Shown here: positions 14,000 to 28,167 of the stretch, in pieces
How the letters are laid out: each line of letters begins with the position of its first letter
Position numbering within the stretch: the first letter of the stretch is position 1
From: Azolla caroliniana
Lineage: Eukaryota > Polypodiophyta
DNA: 64,000 nucleotides
Assembly (NCBI GenBank): GCA_043228905.1
Contig: JBHGNT010000032.1
Location: forward strand, 248,001-312,000
Reading direction: 5' to 3'
Position numbers and translations under genes: made by a program
Notes under the pieces: generated by a model
The model's input: only the letters and a program-made list of their open reading frames with translations
Told to the model about the DNA's origin: nothing
Database searches by the model: none

Positions 14000-15970
14000 A
14001 TTTACTCAAGGGCTCCTCTCAACTCCCTCCTCAAGTTTGCTATTTTCGTCATGTATCTCGACCTGAGTTTGAAATTCTTGATTTTTTAATTCCATATCAT
14101 AGCTAGCGTTGTTAGCTTCGATTTGCATGTTTGAACACAAAAATCCGATATCACACGACCCAGGTATGAACATTTTAATTTACTCAAGGGCTGTTCTCAA
14201 CTCACTCCTCAAATTTGCTATTTTCGTCATGTCTCTCGACCTGAGTTTCAAAATCTTGATTTTTTAATTCCATATCATAGCTCGCGTTGTTGGCTTCGAT
14301 TCGCATGTTTGAACACAAAAATCCGATATCACACGAGCCAGGTATGAACATTTTAATTTACTCAAGGGCTGTTCTCAACTCCGTCCTCAAGTTTGCTATT
14401 TTCGTCATGTCTCTCGACCTGGGTTTCAAAATCTTGATTTTTTAATTGCATATGATAGCTAGCGTTGTTGGCTTCGATTTGCATGTTTGAACACAAAAAT
14501 CCGATATCACACGAGCCAGATATGAACATTTTAATTTACTCAAGGGCTCCTCTCAACTCCCTCCTCAAGTTTGCTAATTTCGTCATGTCTCTCGACCTGA
14601 GTTTCAAAATCTTGATTTTTTATTTCCATATCATAGCTAGCGTCGTTAGCTTCGATTTGCATGTTTGAACACAAAAATCCGATATCACACGACCCAGGTA
14701 TGAACATTTTAATTTACTCAAGGGCTGTTCTTAACTCACTCCTCAAATTTGCTATTTTCGTCATGTCTCTCGACCTGAGTTTCAAAATCTTGATTTTTTA
14801 ATTCCATATCAAAGCTCGCGTTGTTGGCTTCGATTCGCATGTTTGAACACAAAAATCCGATATCACACGAGCCAGGTATGAACATTTTAATTTACTCAAG
14901 GGCTCCTCTCAACTCCCTCCTCAAGTTTGCTATTTTCGTCATGTCTCTCGACCTGGGTTTCAATATCTTGATTTTTTAATTCCATATGATAGCTAGCGTT
15001 GTTGGCTTCGATTCGCATGTTTGAACACAAAAATCCGATATCACACGAGCCAGGTATGAACATTTTAATTTACTCAAGGGCTCCTCTCAACTCCCTCCTC
15101 AAGTTTGCTATTTTCGTCATGTCTCTCGACCTGAGTTTCAAAATCTTGATTTTTTAATTCCATATCATAGCTAGCGTTTCAAGCTTCGATTTGCATGTTT
15201 GAACACAAAAATCCGATATCACACGAGCCAGGTATGAACATTTTAATTTACTCAAGGGCTCCTCTCAACTCCCTCCTCAAGTTTGCTATTTTCGTCATGT
15301 CTCTCGACCTGAGTTTCAAAATCTTGATTTTTTAATTCCATATCATAGCTAGCGTTTCAAGCTTCGATTTGCATGTTTGAACACAAAAATCGGATATCAC
15401 ACGAGCCAGGTATGAACATTTTAATTTACTCAAGGGCTCCTCTCAACTCCCTCCTCAAGTTTGCTATTTTCGTCATGTCTCTCGACCTGAGTTTCAAAAT
15501 CTTGATTTTTTAATTCCATATCATACCTCAGGTAGTTGGCTTCGATTCGCATGTTTGAACACAAAAATCCGATATCACACGAGCCAGGTATGAACATTTT
15601 AATTACTTAAGGGCTCCTCTCAACTCCCTCCTCAAGTTTGCTATTTTCGTCATGTCTCTCGACCTGAGTTTGAAATTCTTGATTTTTTAATTCCATATCA
15701 TAGCTAGCGTTGTTAGCTTCGATTTGCATGTTTGAACACAAAAATCCGATATCACACGAGCCAGGTATGAACATTTTAATTTACTCAAGGGCTGTTCTCA
15801 ACTCCGTCCTCAAGTTTGCTATTTTCGTCATGTCTCTCGACCTGGGTTTCAAAATCTTGATTTTTTAATTCCATATGATAGCTAGCGTTGTTGGCTTCGA
15901 TTCGCATGTTTGAACACAAAAATCCGATATCACACGAGCCAGGTATGAACATTTTAATTTACTCAAGGGC
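14000..15970. repeat. Higher-order satellite block, copy 2 of a pair 3380 bp apart
   Basis: Second copy of the 10620-12590 block, with the same variant order and private markers. It looks like a recent unequal exchange or segmental duplication within the array. Boundaries are approximate. Confidence 0.75.
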
Positions 15971-18900
15971 TCCTCTCAACTCCCTCCTCAAGTTTGCTAT
16001 TTTCGTCATGTCTCTCGACCTGAGTTTCAAAATCTTGATTTTTTAATTCCATATCATAGCTAGCGTTTCAAGCTTCGATTTGCATGTTTGAACACAAAAA
16101 TCCGATATCACACGAGCCAGGTATGAACATTTTAATTTACTCAAGGGCTCCTCTCAACTCCCTCCTCAAGTTTGCTATTTTCGTCATGTCTCTCGACCTG
16201 AGTTTCAAAATCTTGATTTTTTAATTCCATATCATAGCTAGCGTTTCAAGCTTCGATTTGCATGTTTGAACACAAAAATCGGATATCACACGAGCCAGGT
16301 ATGAACATTTTAATTTACTCAAGGGCTCCTCTCAACTCCCTCCTCAAGTTTGCTATTTTCGTCATGTCTCTCGACCTGAGTTTCAAAATCTTGATTTTTT
16401 AATTCCATATCATACCTCAGGTAGTTGGCTTCGATTCGCATGTTTGAACACAAAAATCCGATATCACACGAGCCAGGTATGAACATTTTAATTACTTAAG
16501 GGCTCCTCTCAACTCCCTCCTCAAGTTTGCTATTTTCGTCATGTCTCTCGACCTGAGTTTGAAATTCTTGATTTTTTAATTCCATATCATAGCTAGCGTT
16601 GTTAGCTTCGATTTGCATGTTTGAACACAAAAATCCGATATCACACGAGCCAGGTATGAACATTTTAATTTACTCAAGGGCTGTTCTCAACTCCGTCCTC
16701 AAGTTTGCTATTTTCGTCATGTCTCTCGACCTGGGTTTCAAAATCTTGATTTTTTAATTGCATATGATAGCTAGCGTTGTTGGCTTCGATTTGCATGTTT
16801 GAACACAAAAATCCGATATCACACGAGCCAGATATGAACATTTTAATTTACTCAAGGGCTCCTCTCAACTCCCTCCTCAAGTTTGCTATTTTCGTCATGT
16901 CTCTCGACCTGAGTTTCAAAATCTTGATTTTTTAATTCCATATCATAGCTAGCGTCGTTAGCTTCGATTTGCATGTTTGAACACAAAAATCCGATATCAC
17001 ACGACCCAGGTATGAACATTTTAATTTACTCAAGGGCTGTTCTTAACTCACTCCTCAAATTTGCTATTTTCGTCATGTCTCTCGACCTGAGTTTCAAAAT
17101 CTTGATTTTTTAATTCCATATCAAAGCTCGCGTTGTTGGCTTCGATTCGCATGTTTGAACACAAAAATCCGATATCACACGAGCCAGGTATGAACATTTT
17201 AATTTACTCAAGGGCTCCTCTCAACTCCCTCCTCAAGTTTGCTATTTTCGTCATGTCTCTCGACCTGGGTTTCAATATCTTGATTTTTTAATTCCATATG
17301 ATAGCTAGCGTTGTTGGCTTCGATTCGCATGTTTGAACACAAAAATCCGATATCACACGAGCCAGGTATGAACATTTTAATTTACTCAAGGGCTCCTCTC
17401 AACTCCCTCCTCAAGTTTGCTATTTTCGTCATGTCTCTCGACCTGAGTTTCAAAATCTTGATTTTTTAATTCCATATCATAGCTAGCGTTTCAAGCTTCG
17501 ATTTGCATGTTTGAACACAAAAATCCGATATCACACGAGCCAGGTATGAACATTTTAATTTACTCAAGGGCTCCTCTCAACTCCCTCCTCAAGTTTGCTA
17601 TTTTCGTCATGTCTCTCGACCTGAGTTTCAAAATCTTGATTTTTTAATTCCATATCATAGCTAGCGTTTCAAGCTTCGATTTGCATGTTTGAACACAAAA
17701 ATCGGATATCACACGAGCCAGGTATGAACATTTTAATTTACTCAAGGGCTCCTCTCAACTCCCTCCTCAAGTTTGCTATTTTCGTCATGTCTCTCGACCT
17801 GAGTTTCAAAATCTTGATTTTTTAATTCCATATCATACCTCACGTAGTTGGCTTCGATTCGCATGTTTGAACACAAAAATCCGATATCACACGAGCCAGG
17901 TATAAACATTTTAATTTACTCAAGGGCTCCTCTCAACTCCCTCCTCAAGTTTGCTATTTTCGTCATGTATCTCGACCTGAGTTTGAAATTCTTGATTTTT
18001 TAATTCCATATCATAGCTAGCGTTGTTAGCTTCGATTTGCATGTTTGAACACAAAAATCCGATATCACACGACCCAGGTATGAACATTTTAATTTACTCA
18101 AGGGCTGTTCTCAACTCACTCCTCAAATTTGCTATTTTCGTCATGTCTCTCGACCTGAGTTTCAAAATCTTGATTTTTTAATTCCATATCATAGCTCGCG
18201 TTGTTGGCTTCGATTCGCATGTTTGAACACAAAAATCCGATATCACACGAGCCAGGTATGAACATTTTAATTTACTCAAGGGCTGTTCTCAACTCCGTCC
18301 TCAAGTTTGCTATTTTCGTCATGTCTCTCGACCTGGGTTTCAAAATCTTGATTTTTTAATTGCATATGATAGCTAGCGTTGTTGGCTTCGATTTGCATGT
18401 TTGAACACAAAAATCCGATATCACACGAGCCAGATATGAACATTTTAATTTACTCAAGGGCTCCTCTCAACTCCCTCCTCAAGTTTGCTATTTTCGTCAT
18501 GTCTCTCGACCTGAGTTTCAAAATCTTGATTTTTTAATTCCATATCATAGCTAGCGTTTCAAGCTTCGATTTGCATGTTTGAACACAAAAATCCGATATC
18601 ACACGAGCCAGGTATGAACATTTTAATTACTTAAGGGCTCGTCTCAACTCCCTCCTCAAGTTTGCTATTTTCGTCATGTCTCTCGACCTGAGTTTCAAAA
18701 TCTTGATTTTTTAATTCCATATCATACCTCACGTAGTTGGCTTCGATTCGCATGTTTGAACACAAAAATCCCTCCTCTAGTTTGCTATTTTCGTCATGTC
18801 TCTCGACCTGAGTTTGAAATTCTTGATTTTTTAATTCCATACCATAGCTAGCGTTGTTAGCTTCGATTTGCATGTTTGAACACAAAAATCCGATATCACA

Positions 18901-21900
18901 CGAGCCAGGTATGAACATTTTAATTTACTCAAGGGCTCCTCTCAACTCCCTCCTCAAGTTTGCTATTTTCGTCATGTATCTCGACCTGAGTTTGAAATTC
19001 TTGATTTTTTAATTCCATATCATAGCTAGCGTTGTTAGCTTCGATTTGCATGTTTGAACACAAAAATCCGATATCACACGACCCAGGTATGAACATTTTA
19101 ATCTACTCAAGGGCTCCTCTCAACTCCCTCCTCAAGTTTGCTATTTTCGTCATGTATCTCGACCTAAGTTTGAAATTCTTGATTTTTTAATTCCATATCA
19201 TAGCTAGCGTTGTTAGCTTCGATTTGCATGTTTAAACACAAAAATCCGATATCACACGACCCAGGTATGAACATTTTAATCTACTCAAGGGCTCCTCTCA
19301 ACTCCCTCCTCAAGTTTGCTATTTTCGTCATGTCTCTCGACCTGAGTTTCAAAATCTTGATTTTTTAATTCCATATCATAGCTAGCGTTTCAAGCTTCGA
19401 TTTGCATGTTTGAACACAAAAATCGGATATCACACGAGCCAGGTATGAACATTTTAATTTACTCAAGGGCTCCTCTCAACTCCCTCCTCAAGTTTGCTAT
19501 TTTCGTCATGTCTCTCGACCTGAGTTTCAAAATCTTGATTTTTTAATTCCATATCATAGCTAGCGTTTCAAGCTTCGATTTGCATGTTTGAACACAAAAA
19601 TCGGATATCACACGAGCCAGGTATGAACATTTTAATTTACTCAAGGGCTCCTCTCAACTCCCTCCTCAAGTTTGCTATTTTCGTCATGTCTCTCGACCTG
19701 AGTTTCAAAATCTTGATTTTTTAATTCCATATCATACCTCAGGTAGTTGGCTTCGATTTGCATGTTTGAACACAAAAATCGGATATCACACGAGCCAGGT
19801 ATGAACATTTTAATTTACTCAAGGGCTCCTCTCAACTCCCTCCTCAAGTTTGCTATTTTCGTCATGTCTCTCGACCTGAGTTTCAAAATCTTGATTTTTT
19901 AATTCCATATCATAGCTAGCGTTTCAAGCTTCGATTTGCATGTTTGAACACAAAAATCCGATATCACACGAGCCAGGTATGAACATTTTAATTACTTAAG
20001 GGCTCCTCTCAACTCCCTCCTCAAGTTTGCTATTTTCGTCATGTCTCTCGACCTGAGTTTCAAAATCTTGATTTTTTAATTCCATATCATACCTCACGTA
20101 GTTGGCTTCGATTCGCATGTTTGAACACAAAAATCCCTCCTCTAGTTTGCTATTTTCGTCATGTCTCTCGACCTGAGTTTGAAATTCTTGATTTTTTAAT
20201 TCCATATCATAGCTAGCGTTGTTAGCTTCGATTTGCATGTTTGAACACAAAAATCCGATATCACACGAGCCAGGTATGAACAGTTTAATTTACTCAAGGG
20301 CTCCTCTCAACTCCCTCCTCAAGTTTGCTATTTTCGTCATGTATCTCGACCTGAGTTTGAAATTCTTGATTTTTTAATTCCATATCATAGCTAGCGTTGT
20401 TAGCTTCGATTTGCATGTTTGAACACAAAAATCCGATATCACACGACCCAGGTATGAACATTTTAATCTACTCAAGGGCTCCTCTCAACTCCCTCCTCAA
20501 GTTTGCTATTTTCGTCATGTCTCTCGACCTGAGTTTCAAAATCTTGATTTTTTAATTCCATATCATAGCTAGCGTTTCAAGCTTCGATTTGCATGTTTGA
20601 ACACAAAAATCCGATATCACACGAGCCAGGTATGAACATTTTAATTTACTCAAGGGCTCCTCTCAACTCCCTCCTCAAGTTTGCTATTTTCGTCATGTCT
20701 CTCGACCTGAGTTTCAAAATCTTGATTTTTTAATTCCATATCATAGCTAGCGTTTCAAGCTTCGATTTGCATGTTTGAACACAAAAATCGGATATCACAC
20801 GAGCCAGGTATGAACATTTTAATTTACTCAAGGGCTCCTCTCAACTCCCTCCTCAAGTTTGCTATTTTCGTCATGTCTCTCGACCTGAGTTTCAAAATCT
20901 TGATTTTTTAATTCCATATCATACCTCACGTAGTTGGCTTCGATTCGCATGTTTGAACACAAAAATCCCTCCTCTAGTTTGCTATTTTCGTCATGTCTCT
21001 CGACCTGAGTTTGAAATTCTTGATTTTTTAATTCCATATCATAGCTAGCGTTGTTAGCTTCGATTTGCATGTTTGAACACAAAAATCCGATATCACACGA
21101 GCCAGGTATGAACATTTTAATTTACTCAAGGGCTCCTCTCAACTCCCTCCTCAAGTTTGCTATTTTCGTCATGTATCTCGACCTGAGTTTGAAATTCTTG
21201 ATTTTTTAATTCCATATCATAGCTAGCGTTGTTAGCTTCGATTTGCATGTTTGAACACAAAAATCCGATATCACACGACCCAGGTATGAACATTTTAATC
21301 TACTCAAGGGCTCCTCTCAACTCCCTCCTCAAGTTTGCTATTTTCGTCATGTATCTCGACCTAAGTTTGAAATTCTTGATTTTTTAATTCCATATCATAG
21401 CTAGCGTTGTTAGCTTCGATTTGCATGTTTAAACACAAAAATCCGATATCACACGACCCAGGTATGAACATTTTAATCTACTCAAGGGCTCCTCTCAACT
21501 CCCTCCTCAAGTTTGCTATTTTCGTCATGTCTCTCGACCTGAGTTTCAAAATCTTGATTTTTTAATTCCATATCATAGCTAGCGTTTCAAGCTTCGATTT
21601 GCATGTTTGAACACAAAAATCGGATATCACACGAGCCAGGTATGAACATTTTAATTTACTCAAGGGCTCCTCTCAACTCCCTCCTCAAGTTTGCTATTTT
21701 CGTCATGTCTCTCGACCTGAGTTTCAAAATTTTGATTTTTTAATTCCATATCATAGCTAGCGTTTCAAGCTTCGATTTGCATGTTTGAACACAAAAATCG
21801 GATATCACACGAGCCAGGTATGAACATTTTAATGTACTCAAGGGCTCCTCTCAACTCCCTCCTCAAGTTTGCTATTTTCGTCATGTCTCTCGACCTGAGT

Positions 21901-24900
21901 TTCAAAATCTTGATTTTTTAATTCCATATCATACCTCAGGTAGTTGGCTTCGATTCGCATGTTTGAACACAAAAATCCGATATCACACGAGCCATGTATG
22001 AACATTTTAATTTACTCAAGGGCTCCTCTCAACTCCCTCCTCAAGTTTGCTATTTTCGTCATGTATCTCGACCTGAGTTTGAAATTCTTGATTTTTTAAT
22101 TCCATATCATAGCTAGCGTTGTTAGCTTCGATTTGCATGTTTGAACACAAAAATCCGATATCACACGACCCAGGTATGAACATTTTAATTTACTCAAGGG
22201 CTGTTCTCAACTCACTCCTCAAATTTGCTATTTTCGTCATGTCTCTCGACCTGAGTTTCAAAATCTTGATTTTTTAATTCTATATCATAGCTCGCGTTGT
22301 TGGCTTCGATTCGCATGTTTGAACACAAAAATCCGATATCACACGAGCCAGGTATGAACATTTTAATTTACTCAAGGGCTGTTCTCAACTCCGTCCTCAA
22401 GTTTGCTATTTTCGTCATGTCTCTCGACCTGGGTTTCAAAATCTTGATTTTTTAATTGCATATGATAGCTAGCGTTGTTGGCTTCGATTTGCATGTTTGA
22501 ACACAAAAATCCGATATCACACGAGCCAGGTATGAACATTTTAATTTACTCAAGGGCTCCTCTCAACTCCCTCCTCAAGTTTGCTATTTTCGTCATGTCT
22601 CTCGACCTGAGTTTCAAAATCTTGATTTTTTAATTCCATATCATAGCTAGCGTTTCAAGCTTCGATTTGCATGTTAGAACACAAAAATCCGATATCACAC
22701 GAGCCAGGTATGAACATTTTAATTTACTCAAGGGCTGTTCTCAACTCCGTCCTCAAGTTTGCTATTTTCGTCATGTCTCTCGACCTGGGTTTCAAAATCT
22801 TGATTTTTTAATTGCATATGATAGCTAGCGTTGTTGGCTTCGATTTGCATGTTTGAACACAAAAATCCGATATCACACGACCCAGGTATGAACAGTTTAA
22901 TCTACTCAAGGGCTCCTCTCAACTCCCTCCTCAAGTTTGCTATTTTCTTCATGTCTCTCGACCTGAGTTTCAAAATCTTGATTTTTTAATTGCATATGAT
23001 AGCTAGCGTTGTTGGCTTCGATTTGCATGTTTGAACACAAAAATCCGATATCACACGAGCCAGGTATGAACATTTTAATTTACTCAAGGGCTCCTCTCAA
23101 CTCCCTCCTCAAGTTTGCTATTTTCGTCATGTCTCTCGACCTGAGTTTCAAAATCTTGATTTTTTAATTCCATATCATAGCTAGCGTTTCAAGCTTCGAT
23201 TTGCATGTTAGAACACAAAAATCCGATATCACACGAGCCAGGTATGAACATTTTAATTACTTAAGGGCTCCTCTCAACTCCCTCCTCAAGTTTGCTATTT
23301 TCGTCATGTCTCTCGACCTGAGTTTCAAAATCTTGATTTTTTAATTCCATATCATAGCTAGCGTTGTTAGCTTTGATTCGCATGTTTGAACACAAAAATC
23401 CGATATCATACGAGCCAGGTATGAACATTTTAATTTACTCAAGGGCTGTTCTCAACTCACTCCTCAAATTTGGTAATTTCGTCATGTCTCTCGACCTGGG
23501 TTTCAAAATCTTGATTTTTTAATTCCATATCATAGCTAGCGTTGTTGGCTTCGATTCGCATGTTTGAACACAAAATTTACTGAAGGGCTCCTCTCAACTC
23601 CCTCCTCAAGTTTGCTATTTTCGTCATGTCTCTCGACCTGAGTTTGAAATTCTTGAGTTTTTAATTCCATATCATAGCTAGCGTTGTTGGCTTCGATTAG
23701 CATGTTTGAACACAAAAATCCGATATCACACGAGCCAGGTATGAATATTTTAATTACTTAAGGGCTCCTCTCAACTCCCTCCTCAAGTTTGCTATTTTCG
23801 TCATGTCTCTCGACCTGAGTTTCAAAATCTTGATTTTTTAATTCCATATCATAGCTAGCGTTGTTAGCTTTGATTCGCATGTTTGAACACAAAAATCCGA
23901 TATCACACGAGCCAAGTATGAACATTTTAATTTACTCAAGGGCTCCTCTCAACTCCCTCCTCAAGTTTGCTATTTTGGTCATGTCTCTCGACCTGAGTTT
24001 CAAAATCTTGATTTTTTAATTCCATATCATAGCTAGCGTTGTTGGCTTCGATTCGCATGTTTGAACACAAAAATCCGATATCACACGAGCCAGGTATGAA
24101 CATTTTAATTTACTCAAGGGCTCCTCTCAACTCCCTCCTCAAGTTTGCTATTTTCGTCATGTCTCTCGACCTGAGTTTGAAATTCTTGATTTTTTAATTC
24201 CATATCATAGCTAGCGTTGTTAGCTTCGATTTGCATGTTTGAACACAAAAATCCGATATCACACGAGCCAGGTATGAACATTTTAATTTCCTCAGGGGCT
24301 CCTCTCAACTCCGTCCTCAATTTTGCTATTTTCGTCATGTCTCTCGACCTGAGTTTCAAAATCTTGATTTTTTAATTCCATATCATACCTCACGTAGTTG
24401 GCTTCGATTCGCATGTTTGAACACAAAAATCCGATATCACACGAGCCAGGTATGAACATTTTAATTTACTCAAGGGCTGTTCTCAACTCACTCCTCAAAT
24501 TTGCTATTTTCGTCATGTCTCTCGACCTGAGTTTCAAAATCTTGATTTTTTAATTCCATATCATAGCTAGCGTTGTTGGCTTCGATTCGCATGTTTGAAC
24601 ACAAAAATCCGATATCACACGAGCCAGGTATGAACATTTTAATTTACTCAAGGGCTCCTCTCAACTCCCTCCTCAAGTTTGCTATTTTCGTCATGTCTCT
24701 CGACCTGAGTTTGAAATTCTTGATTTTTTAATTCCATATCATAGCTAGCGTTGTTAGCTTCGATTCGCATGTTTGAACACAATAATCCGATATCACACGA
24801 GCCAGGTATGAACATTTTAATTTACTCAAGGGCTCCTCTCAACTCCCTCCTCAAGTTTGCTATTTTCGTCATGTCTCTCGACCTGGGTTTCAAAATCTTG

Positions 24901-25889
24901 ATTTTTTAATTCCATATCATAGCTAGCGTTGTTGGCTTCGATTCGCATGTTTGAACACAAAAATCCGATATCACACGAGCCAGGTATGAACATTTTAATT
25001 TACTCAAGGGCTCCTCTCAACTCCCTCCTCAAGTTTGCTATTTTCGTCATGTCTCTTGACCTGAGTATGAAATTCTTGATTTTTTAATTCCATATCATAG
25101 CTAGCGTTATTAGCTTCGATTCGCATGTTTGAACACAAAAATCCGATATCACACGAGCCAGGTATGAACATTTTAATTTACTCAAGGGCTCCTCTCAACT
25201 CCCTCCTCAAGTTTGCTATTTTCGTCATGTCTCTCGACCTGAGTTTGAAATTCTTGATTTTTTAATTCCATATCATAGCTAGCGTTGTTAGCTTCGATTC
25301 GCATGTTTCAAAACAAAAATCCGATATCACACGAGCCAGGTATGAACATTTTAATTTACTCAAGGGCTGTTCTCAACTCACTCCTCAAATTTGCTATTTT
25401 CGTCATGTCTCTCGACCTGAGTTTCAAAATCTTGATTTTTTAATTCCATATCATAGCTCGCGTTGTTGGCTTCGATTCGCATGTTTGAACACAAAAATCC
25501 GATATCACACGAGCCAGGTATGAACATTTTAATTTACTCAAGGGCTCCTCTCAACTCCCTCCTCAAGTTTGCTATTTTTGTCATGTCTCTCGACCTGAGT
25601 TTGAAATTCTTGATTTTTTAATTCCATATCATAGCTAGCGTTGTTGGCTTCGATTCGCATGTTTGAGCACAAAAATCCGATATCACACGAGCCAGGTATG
25701 AACATTTTAATTTACTCAAGGGCTCCTCTCAACTCCCTCCTCAAGTTTGCTATTTTCGTCATGTCTCTCGACCTGAGTTTCAAAATCTTGATTTTTTAAT
25801 TCCATATCATAGCTAGCGTTGTTAGCTTTGATTTGCATGTTTGAACACAAAAATCCGATATCACACGAGCCAGGTATGAACATTTTAAT

Positions 25890-28167
25890 TTCCTCAGGGG
25901 CTCCTCTCAACTCCGTCCTCAATTTTGCTATTTTCGTCATGTCTCTCGACCTGAGTTTCAAAATCTTGATTTTTTAATTCCATATCATACCTCACGTAGT
26001 TGGCTTCGATTCGCATGTTTGAACACAAAAATCCGATATCACACGAGCCAGGTATGAACATTTTAATTTACTCAAGGGCTGTTCTCAACTCACTCCTCAA
26101 ATTTGCTATTTTCGTCATGTCTCTCGACCTGAGTTTCAAAATCTTGATTTTTTAATTCCATATCATAGCTAGCGTTGTTGGCTTCGATTCGCATGTTTGA
26201 ACACAAAAATCCGATATCACACGAGCCAGGTATGAACATTTTAATTTACTCAAGGGCTCCTCTCAACTCCCTCCTCAAGTTTGCTATTTTCGTCATGTCT
26301 CTCGACCTGAGTTTGAAATTCTTGATTTTTTAATTCATATCATAGCTAGCGTTGTTAGCTTTGATTCGCATGTTTGAACACAAAAATCCGATATCACACG
26401 AGCCAGGTATGAACATTTTAATTTACTCAAGGGCTCCTCTCAACTCCCTCCTCAAGTTTGCTATTTTCGTCATGTCTCTCGACCTGGGTTTCAAAATCTT
26501 GATTTTTTAATTCCATATCATAGCTAGCGTTGTTGGCTTCGATTCGCATGTTTGAACACAAAAATCCGATATCACACGAGCCAGGTATGAACATTTTAAT
26601 TTACTCAAGGGCTCCTCTCAACTCCCTCCTCAAGTTTGCTATTTTCGTCATGTCTCTTGACCTGAGTATGAAATTCTTGATTTTTTAATTCCATATCATA
26701 GCTAGCGTTATTAGCTTCGATTCGCATGTTTGAACACAAAAATCCGATATCACACGAGCCAGGTATGAACATTTTAATTTACTCAAGGGCTCCTCTCAAC
26801 TCCCTCCTCAAGTTTGCTATTTTCGTCATGTCTCTCGACCTGAGTTTGAAATTCTTGATTTTTTAATTCCATATCATAGCTAGCGTTGTTAGCTTCGATT
26901 CGCATGTTTCAAAACAAAAATCCGATATCACACGAGCCAGGTATGAACATTTTAATTTACTCAAGGGCTGTTCTCAACTCACTCCTCAAATTTGCTATTT
27001 TCGTCATGTCTCTCGACCTGAGTTTCAAAATCTTGATTTTTTAATTCCATATCATAGCTCGCGTTGTTGGCTTCGATTCGCATGTTTGAACACAAAAATC
27101 CGATATCACACGAGCCAGGTATGAACATTTTAATTTACTCAAGGGCTGTTCTCAACTCACTCCTCAAATTTGCTATTTTCGTCATGTCTCTCGACCTGAG
27201 TTTCAAAATCTTGATTTTATAATTCCATATCATAGCTCGCGTTGTTGGCTTCAATTCGCATGTTTGAACACAAAAATCCGATATCACACGAGCCAGGTAT
27301 GAACATTTTAATTTACTCAAGGGCTCCTCTCAACTCCCTCCTCAAGTTTGCTATTTTCGTCATGTCTCTCGACCTGAGTTTGAAATTCTTGATTTTTTAA
27401 TTCCATATCATAGCTAGCGTTTCAAGCTTCGATTCGCATGTTTCAAAACAAAAATCCGATATCACACGAGCCAGGTATGAACATTTTAATTTACTCAAGG
27501 GCTGTTCTCAACTCACTCCTCAAATTTGCTATTTTCGTCATGTCTCTCGACCTGAGTTTCAAAATCTTGATTTTTTAATTCCATATCATAGCTCGCGTTG
27601 TTGGCTTCGATTCGCATGTTTGAACACAAAAATCCGATATCACACGAGCCAGGTATGAACATTTTAATTTACTCAAGGGCTCCTCTCAACTCCCTCCTCA
27701 AGTTTGCTATTTTTGTCATGTCTCTCGACCTGAGTTTGAAATTCTTGATTTTTTAATTCCATATCATAGCTAGCGTTGTTGGCTTCGATTCGCATGTTTG
27801 AGCACAAAAATCCGATATCACACGAGCCAGGTATGAACATTTTAATTTACTCAAGGGCTCCTCTCAACTCCCTCCTCAAGTTTGCTATTTTCGTCATGTC
27901 TCTCGACCTGAGTTTCAAAATCTTGATTTTTTAATTCCATATCATAGCTAGCGTTGTTAGCTTTGATTTGCATGTTTGAACATTTTAATTTACTCAAGGG
28001 CTCCTCTCAACTCCCTCCTCAAATTTGCTATTTGCGTCATGTCTCTCGACCTGAGTTTGAAATTCTTGATTTTTTAATTCCATATCATAGCTAGCGTTGT
28101 TAGCTTCGATTTGCATGTTTGAACACAAAAATCCGATATCACACGAGCCAGGTATGAACATTTTAAT
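25890..28167. repeat. 2278-bp higher-order repeat (13-mer), copy 1
   Basis: The marker tttcctcaggggctcc lies at 25889 and again at 28167. Other private markers repeat at the same 2278-bp step: the gattttataattcc monomer (27135 and 29413), the ttcaaaacaaaaatcc monomer, and a monomer with a 36-bp deletion (27980 and about 30258). 2278 equals twelve 178-bp monomers plus one 142-bp deleted monomer, so the unit is a true 13-mer. Confidence 0.8.
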